Assembly: GCA_902799705.1 (NCBI GenBank)
Contig: CADCBP010000015.1
Span: 1-64,000 of the forward strand
Direction: 5' to 3'
Source: an uncultured Bacteroidales bacterium
GTDB lineage: Bacteria; Bacteroidota; Bacteroidia; Bacteroidales; Paludibacteraceae
DNA length: 64,000 bases
Shown piece after piece: positions 60,740-64,000 of this stretch. The notes beneath the pieces are model-generated. The model did no database searches. It saw nothing but the letters and a program-made list of their open reading frames with translations, and was not told the DNA's origin. Made by a program: the position numbers and the translations under genes. Numbering within the stretch: the stretch's first letter is position 1; each line of letters begins with the position of its first letter.

Positions 60740-61472
60740 TTTTCGGATGTTTGGGTAGCGGTTCTTGTTTGGCGAACCAGTGCAGGTCCTTGAAGAAACT
60801 GACGAAATAGAAGACACAGAGAATAGCCAGAATGCCGATGCCGATGATATCCAGCGTGCCGTAATGGATGGTCTCGCCGAAATAAGAGAACGAACCATGG
60901 TATGCGGTGAGCGCAGGTACGTACATCAGCAGGATATTGGCAATAATGATGATGAGCCGGAACTCCGTCGGTCCCATTTTGCCGTACGTCAGTTTGAACT
61001 CGCTTTTGAGGTGGGCATTGATGCTGACATAGACCGTGAGCGCCAGATAAGCGGCATAACACAGCACTGCCACACTCATATTCATCAGCGGCGAGAGACC
61101 CGCTCCGATAAACATAAACGCCTCGGTCACCGTGTCGATGTTATGGTCAAGGTAATAACCGTAGAGCGGCCGCTGGGTGTTGTGCACACGGGCTAACGTA
61201 CCGTCCAGCGAATCGCCGAACCAGTTGATGACCAAGCCCAAGCACGACAGCCAGAGCCAATAGATGCTGTAGTTTGTAAGGAAGAACCCGAGGCCGCAGA
61301 GTGCCGAGCCGAAGAGTCCGAACCATGTCAGCATGTCGCTGGTGACCCATTGGGGCATACGCGATGCCATCCATACGAGTGCTTTTTTCTCCACCCCGTT
61401 CAGTAGCGAGGTCTGAATACGTGTTGATTGTATTATACTATCGGAGCCAGATGGCGCATAAGGCGTTGCCAC
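60726..61472 (-). CDS. CDP-alcohol phosphotransferase family protein
   Basis: A 248-residue membrane enzyme that transfers a phospho-alcohol from a CDP-alcohol to an acceptor. The family motif is GDSLDGTLARVHNTQRPLYG (Asp, Asp-Gly, Ala-Arg, then Gly) continued by YYLDHNID with the last two Asp, all in order. Six helices are predicted. It differs from phosphatidylglycerophosphate synthase in length and in the loop before the motif. With the phospholipase D gene and the GtrA gene in the same unit, a role in making a particular head group is likely. The 5' end overlaps the phospholipase D gene by 40 bases; the first ATG (61472) is assumed. Confidence 0.88.
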   Translation of the reverse strand: MATPYAPSGSDSIIQSTRIQTSLLNGVEKKALVWMASRMPQWVTSDMLTWFGLFGSALCGLGFFLTNYSIYWLWLSCLGLVINWFGDSLDGTLARVHNTQRPLYGYYLDHNIDTVTEAFMFIGAGLSPLMNMSVAVLCYAAYLALTVYVSINAHLKSEFKLTYGKMGPTEFRLIIIIANILLMYVPALTAYHGSFSYFGETIHYGTLDIIGIGILAILCVFYFVSFFKDLHWFAKQEPLPKHPKNGQV

Positions 61473-62767
61473 GGAGTTGTTCTGACCTCTGCGCTACTGA
61501 GCAGATGGCATATAGGCAGGTCGTCCACAAAAAGCTGTTTCTGACGCAGAGCCACCGCACGGTCATAGAAGAACGTATTGATCTCGTAGTCAATGCCGAA
61601 ACTGCGGTAATCAAGGTTCGCCGACCCGACGCACGAGAGGTAGTCGTCGCAGACGATGGTCTTGCTGTGCATGAACTCGCCCGAGCGGACATAGAGCTGC
61701 ACACCCGCTTCCGTCAGTTCGGCGTAATAACTCTTGTTAATAGGACGCATGATCGCTGTGTCGCAATGTTCCGGCACCATAACCCGCACATCCACACCGC
61801 GTTGCGCCGCATTGCGCATGGCACTGATGAGCGACGGAGGCGGGGCAATATACGGACTTTGGAACCAGACGTAACTCTGCGCATGGTTCAGGATCCATTC
61901 ATAGGCTGTCAGCAGCACCGGCTCGGGCGAGGTCGGGTCATCCGGAGTGACCTGCGTTAGCGTGCCCAAAGACTGACCGCTGGAGGGCTTATCCAAATGG
62001 AAGAAGAAAGAGTTTACAGCAGAATAGAGTTGCCCTCCTGCTGCGAGCCATGTGTCTAAAAACGCATATTGCAGCGAAGCGACCGCCTCGCCCGTGAGAC
62101 GCAGGTGCGTGTCGCGCCACTGATAGAAATAATGGTCGTTGATATTCATGCCACCGGTGTAGCCGATCCGGTTGTCGATGACCACTATCTTCCGATGGTC
62201 GCGGTAACTGAGCGTCATTAGAAAACGCAGTAGCGAAAACCGCGAATCGGAGAAATTGACTACCTCCACACCTGCCTTGCGCATGGAGCGGAAATAGAGG
62301 TTCGGAATAGGCCAATTGGCGATGTTCTCGTTGATGAACCGCACTTTGACGCCCTGCCGCGCTTTCGCCATCAGCACCTGACGAATCTTGCGTGAACTCT
62401 TGTCTATGCCGAAATGGAAATACTCCATGTGGATGGATTCCTTGGCGCAAATGAGGTCACTCATCAGCATGTTATATTTGTCTTTGCCGGAAGTGATGAT
62501 TTGCGGCGTAGAGAGCGAAACGGATGGTCTTCCGCCTCGCGCCAAAAGCATCGTCAGCGGTCGGAAACGCTGCTCTACGCGCATCGTGAGGCTGTTGGAG
62601 AACAGCAGCCGTTGCAGCGCTTCGGTGTCCTCTGCCTGCATCCTCGCGTGAAGCCAACGATGCTTGCGTTCATAGTTGCGGCTGCTGCGCCAGTTGATAC
62701 CGAACATCAGCCACAAGAGCACCGCCACGCCAAACAGCGTCAGAAATATGATAATTAGCGGATGCAT
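61433..62767 (-). CDS. Phospholipase D/cardiolipin synthase type protein
   Basis: A 444-residue protein with an N-terminal membrane helix (MHPLIIIFLTLFGVAVLLWL, followed by charged residues). Two HKD motifs are present: YRDHRKIVVIDN (His191, Lys193, Asp198) and FMHSKTIVCDD (His367, Lys369, Asp374), each followed by GGMN and GSANLDYRS (the G-x-x-N of this family). The order and length match bacterial cardiolipin synthases (ClsA type), which join two phosphatidylglycerols. I start at the ATG at 62767 because the extension to 62848 adds no conserved part. First gene of the lipid unit. Confidence 0.88.
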   Translation of the reverse strand: MHPLIIIFLTLFGVAVLLWLMFGINWRSSRNYERKHRWLHARMQAEDTEALQRLLFSNSLTMRVEQRFRPLTMLLARGGRPSVSLSTPQIITSGKDKYNMLMSDLICAKESIHMEYFHFGIDKSSRKIRQVLMAKARQGVKVRFINENIANWPIPNLYFRSMRKAGVEVVNFSDSRFSLLRFLMTLSYRDHRKIVVIDNRIGYTGGMNINDHYFYQWRDTHLRLTGEAVASLQYAFLDTWLAAGGQLYSAVNSFFFHLDKPSSGQSLGTLTQVTPDDPTSPEPVLLTAYEWILNHAQSYVWFQSPYIAPPPSLISAMRNAAQRGVDVRVMVPEHCDTAIMRPINKSYYAELTEAGVQLYVRSGEFMHSKTIVCDDYLSCVGSANLDYRSFGIDYEINTFFYDRAVALRQKQLFVDDLPICHLLSSAEVRTTPWQRLMRHLAPIV

Positions 62768-62937
62768 CCTCTCTGCCTGTGCGTAATAATCAGTTCCGCT
62801 ATAACAACTTAACGATTTAATATTTTTTTCTAACAAAAAATGTGCCATATACCCCTTTTGTCAGTTTTTTCATATTTCCCTACTGATTGACTTATGCCCT
62901 AAAATATGGCATTTAGAAAACTTTTTGCCGATAAAAC

Positions 62938-62968
62938 TTGTACAATTCGTAAAAAAGCACTAACTTTG
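62938..62968 (+). promoter_or_regulatory. Promoter of the glycosyltransferase gene
   Basis: TTG (62938-62940), 20 bases, TAACTTTG (62961-62968). The -7 box lies within the AraC-type remnant at 62953-63057. The gap 62768-63077 otherwise holds only the promoter and the remnant. Confidence 0.7.
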
Positions 62969-63057
62969 CAGTCGGATTCTGCAAGTACGTGAAGAAACAC
63001 CTCGGCATGACCGCCCACCAATACCGTTCCTCCAGCCGAACCCACAGCACAAAATAA
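62953..63057 (+). pseudogene. Remnant of AraC-type C-terminal domain
   Basis: A plus-strand frame with no start reads FAVGFCKYVKKHLGMTAHQYRSS and stops at 63055-63057. GF-x-KY-x-KKHLGMTAHQYR is the end of the second helix-turn-helix of AraC regulators (typically YFCK.FKK..GMTP.QYR). Only about 34 codons remain, 20 bases before the glycosyltransferase start. It overlaps the promoter, so the regulator was probably deleted up to its last exon-like piece. Weak because it is so short. Confidence 0.45.
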
Positions 63058-63077
63058 AAATTATTACTATTTATACC

Positions 63078-64000
63078 ATGAAAATACTTCTCGTCATTGA
63101 CACGTACGACACCAACAACAACGGCACGTCCATCTCCGCCCAGCGTTTTGCGGCGGTACTCCGCGAGCACGGCAACGAAGTGCGCATCCTTACTACCGGC
63201 GAACCGGCACCTGACAAGTTCGTCCTCAAGGAGTTCAAAGTGCCCCTTTTCAACGACCTCATTCACTCACACGGTTTCCAGTTCGCGCAAGTCGATCTGG
63301 ACATCATCCGCGAGGCGGTGGCATGGGCGGACATCGTGCATTGTATGATGCCTTTCGCGCTGGAGACAGCCACCAAACTCATAGCTGACCAGATGCACAA
63401 ACCGTCCACGGCAGCGTTCCACATCCAACCGGAAAACATGACTTCTTCTATCGGTCTGGGTAAGGCAGAGCGCATCAACGACAGGTTCTACCAAGTCTTC
63501 AACTGGACGCTATACAGTCGCTTCACGCACATCCACACGCCCTCGCAGTTCATGGCGGACGAGTTGGTTAAGCACGGCTACAAAGCAAAGATACATGTCA
63601 TATCCAACGGCATTGACCCGGATTTTATCGCCGCTGGGCAGCGGAAACTCTCTGACAGAGACAACTGTCTCACATCCCGCAGCGATGGCAGTCTCATCAC
63701 CATCGTCATGGTCGGACGTCTGTCCGGCGAGAAACGGCAGGATGTCATCATCAATGCCGTGCCGTTCAGCAAGTACGCCGACCGCATTCAGCTGGTTTTT
63801 GCGGGCAAAGGTCCCAAATACGACGAGTACGTGGAATTAGGCAAGCAACTCAAGAACCCGCCGCAGTTCGTTTTTCTCTCCAAACCCGAGCTCATTGACC
63901 TTTTGCTGCACACAGACCTCTATGTGCATGCTTCGGACATGGAGAGCGAGGCGATCTCCTGTATTGAGGCGTTTGCTACAGGCTTGGTGCCTGTTATCGC
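63078..64000 (+). CDS. GT4-family glycosyltransferase (partial)
   Basis: The gene runs off the right edge; 307 residues are visible. It is a GT-B fold transferase of family 4: MKILLVIDTYDTNNNGTSIS (N-terminal Rossmann strand and glycine loop), HCMMPFALETA, HIQPENMTSSIG (acceptor side), FTHIHTPSQFMADELVKHGYKAKIHVISNGID (typical linker with NGID) and the C-terminal domain starting ITIVMVGRLSGEKRQDVII (GRL.. EK). The donor-site E-x7-E is in ESEAISCIE near the edge. Such enzymes use nucleotide sugars in the cytoplasm to build envelope glycans or glycolipids, which fits the lipid unit next door. It has its own promoter. Confidence 0.9.
   Translation, partial: MKILLVIDTYDTNNNGTSISAQRFAAVLREHGNEVRILTTGEPAPDKFVLKEFKVPLFNDLIHSHGFQFAQVDLDIIREAVAWADIVHCMMPFALETATKLIADQMHKPSTAAFHIQPENMTSSIGLGKAERINDRFYQVFNWTLYSRFTHIHTPSQFMADELVKHGYKAKIHVISNGIDPDFIAAGQRKLSDRDNCLTSRSDGSLITIVMVGRLSGEKRQDVIINAVPFSKYADRIQLVFAGKGPKYDEYVELGKQLKNPPQFVFLSKPELIDLLLHTDLYVHASDMESEAISCIEAFATGLVPVI

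Noticed and set aside
60740..60898. N-terminal extension of the GtrA-type protein
   Set aside because: Serine-rich residues read from the opposite frame of the phosphotransferase gene; the family begins at the ATG at 60739.

Overview
The window is chromosomal DNA of a member of the Bacteroidota, order Bacteroidales. Three things support this. Promoters follow the Bacteroidetes layout (TTTG or TTG, 19-20 bases, TAnnTTTG). The gene families are typical: a hybrid one-protein two-component system, a TonB receptor with a carboxypeptidase-like N-domain, PCMD-like and calycin-like surface proteins, DUF4827, and Listeria-Bacteroides repeats. Core genes also resemble Bacteroidales in content and order. 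A Paludibacteraceae-like gut lineage is my guess from the style of the secreted proteins; the sequence does not settle it.

Layout. 1-6.4 kb is an AT-rich accessory island: a DinD-like gene, a serine recombinase, a 254-bp segment with near-perfect 23-bp inverted ends that holds one strong outward promoter, a larger pair of about 32-bp inverted repeats around both, and then four genes (a membrane coiled-coil protein, a P-loop protein, an AbiGi-like protein and a RES-like protein). I read this as a phase-variable, possibly anti-phage operon. It is the most interesting part of the window. 6.4-21.2 kb carries very large secreted repeat proteins, a frameshifted small membrane gene, a 51-bp dispersed repeat and a gene remnant. 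21.2-29.2 kb runs rightwards: rmlA-like, a hybrid histidine kinase/AraC regulator, two lipoproteins, glmM, surE and a small membrane protein.

29.2-38.8 kb is a leftward housekeeping block: a THUMP methyltransferase, queA and tatD in one unit, then rsfS, ftsH, an M16 peptidase and lpxB in the next. 38.9-45.1 kb encodes leftward secreted proteins and lipoproteins (CAP domain, fibronectin-like repeats, LPP20-like). 45.1-46.0 kb holds a predicted 300-nt structured RNA and tRNA-Ser(UGA). 46.0-52.0 kb has a metallo-beta-lactamase-fold hydrolase, a radical SAM protein, rpiB, marC, efp, an AraC regulator, an esterase and an acid phosphatase. 52.3-60.1 kb has a TonB receptor, two paralogous surface proteins and a HAD-YbaK fusion. 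60.3-62.8 kb is a lipid set (phospholipase D/cardiolipin synthase type, CDP-alcohol phosphotransferase, GtrA). A GT4 glycosyltransferase runs off the right edge.

Two themes recur. Short 7-14-bp word repeats are inserted between and, in frame, inside conserved genes. Four secreted proteins share a short C-terminal tail. All assignments rest on reading motifs by eye; no database search was possible.
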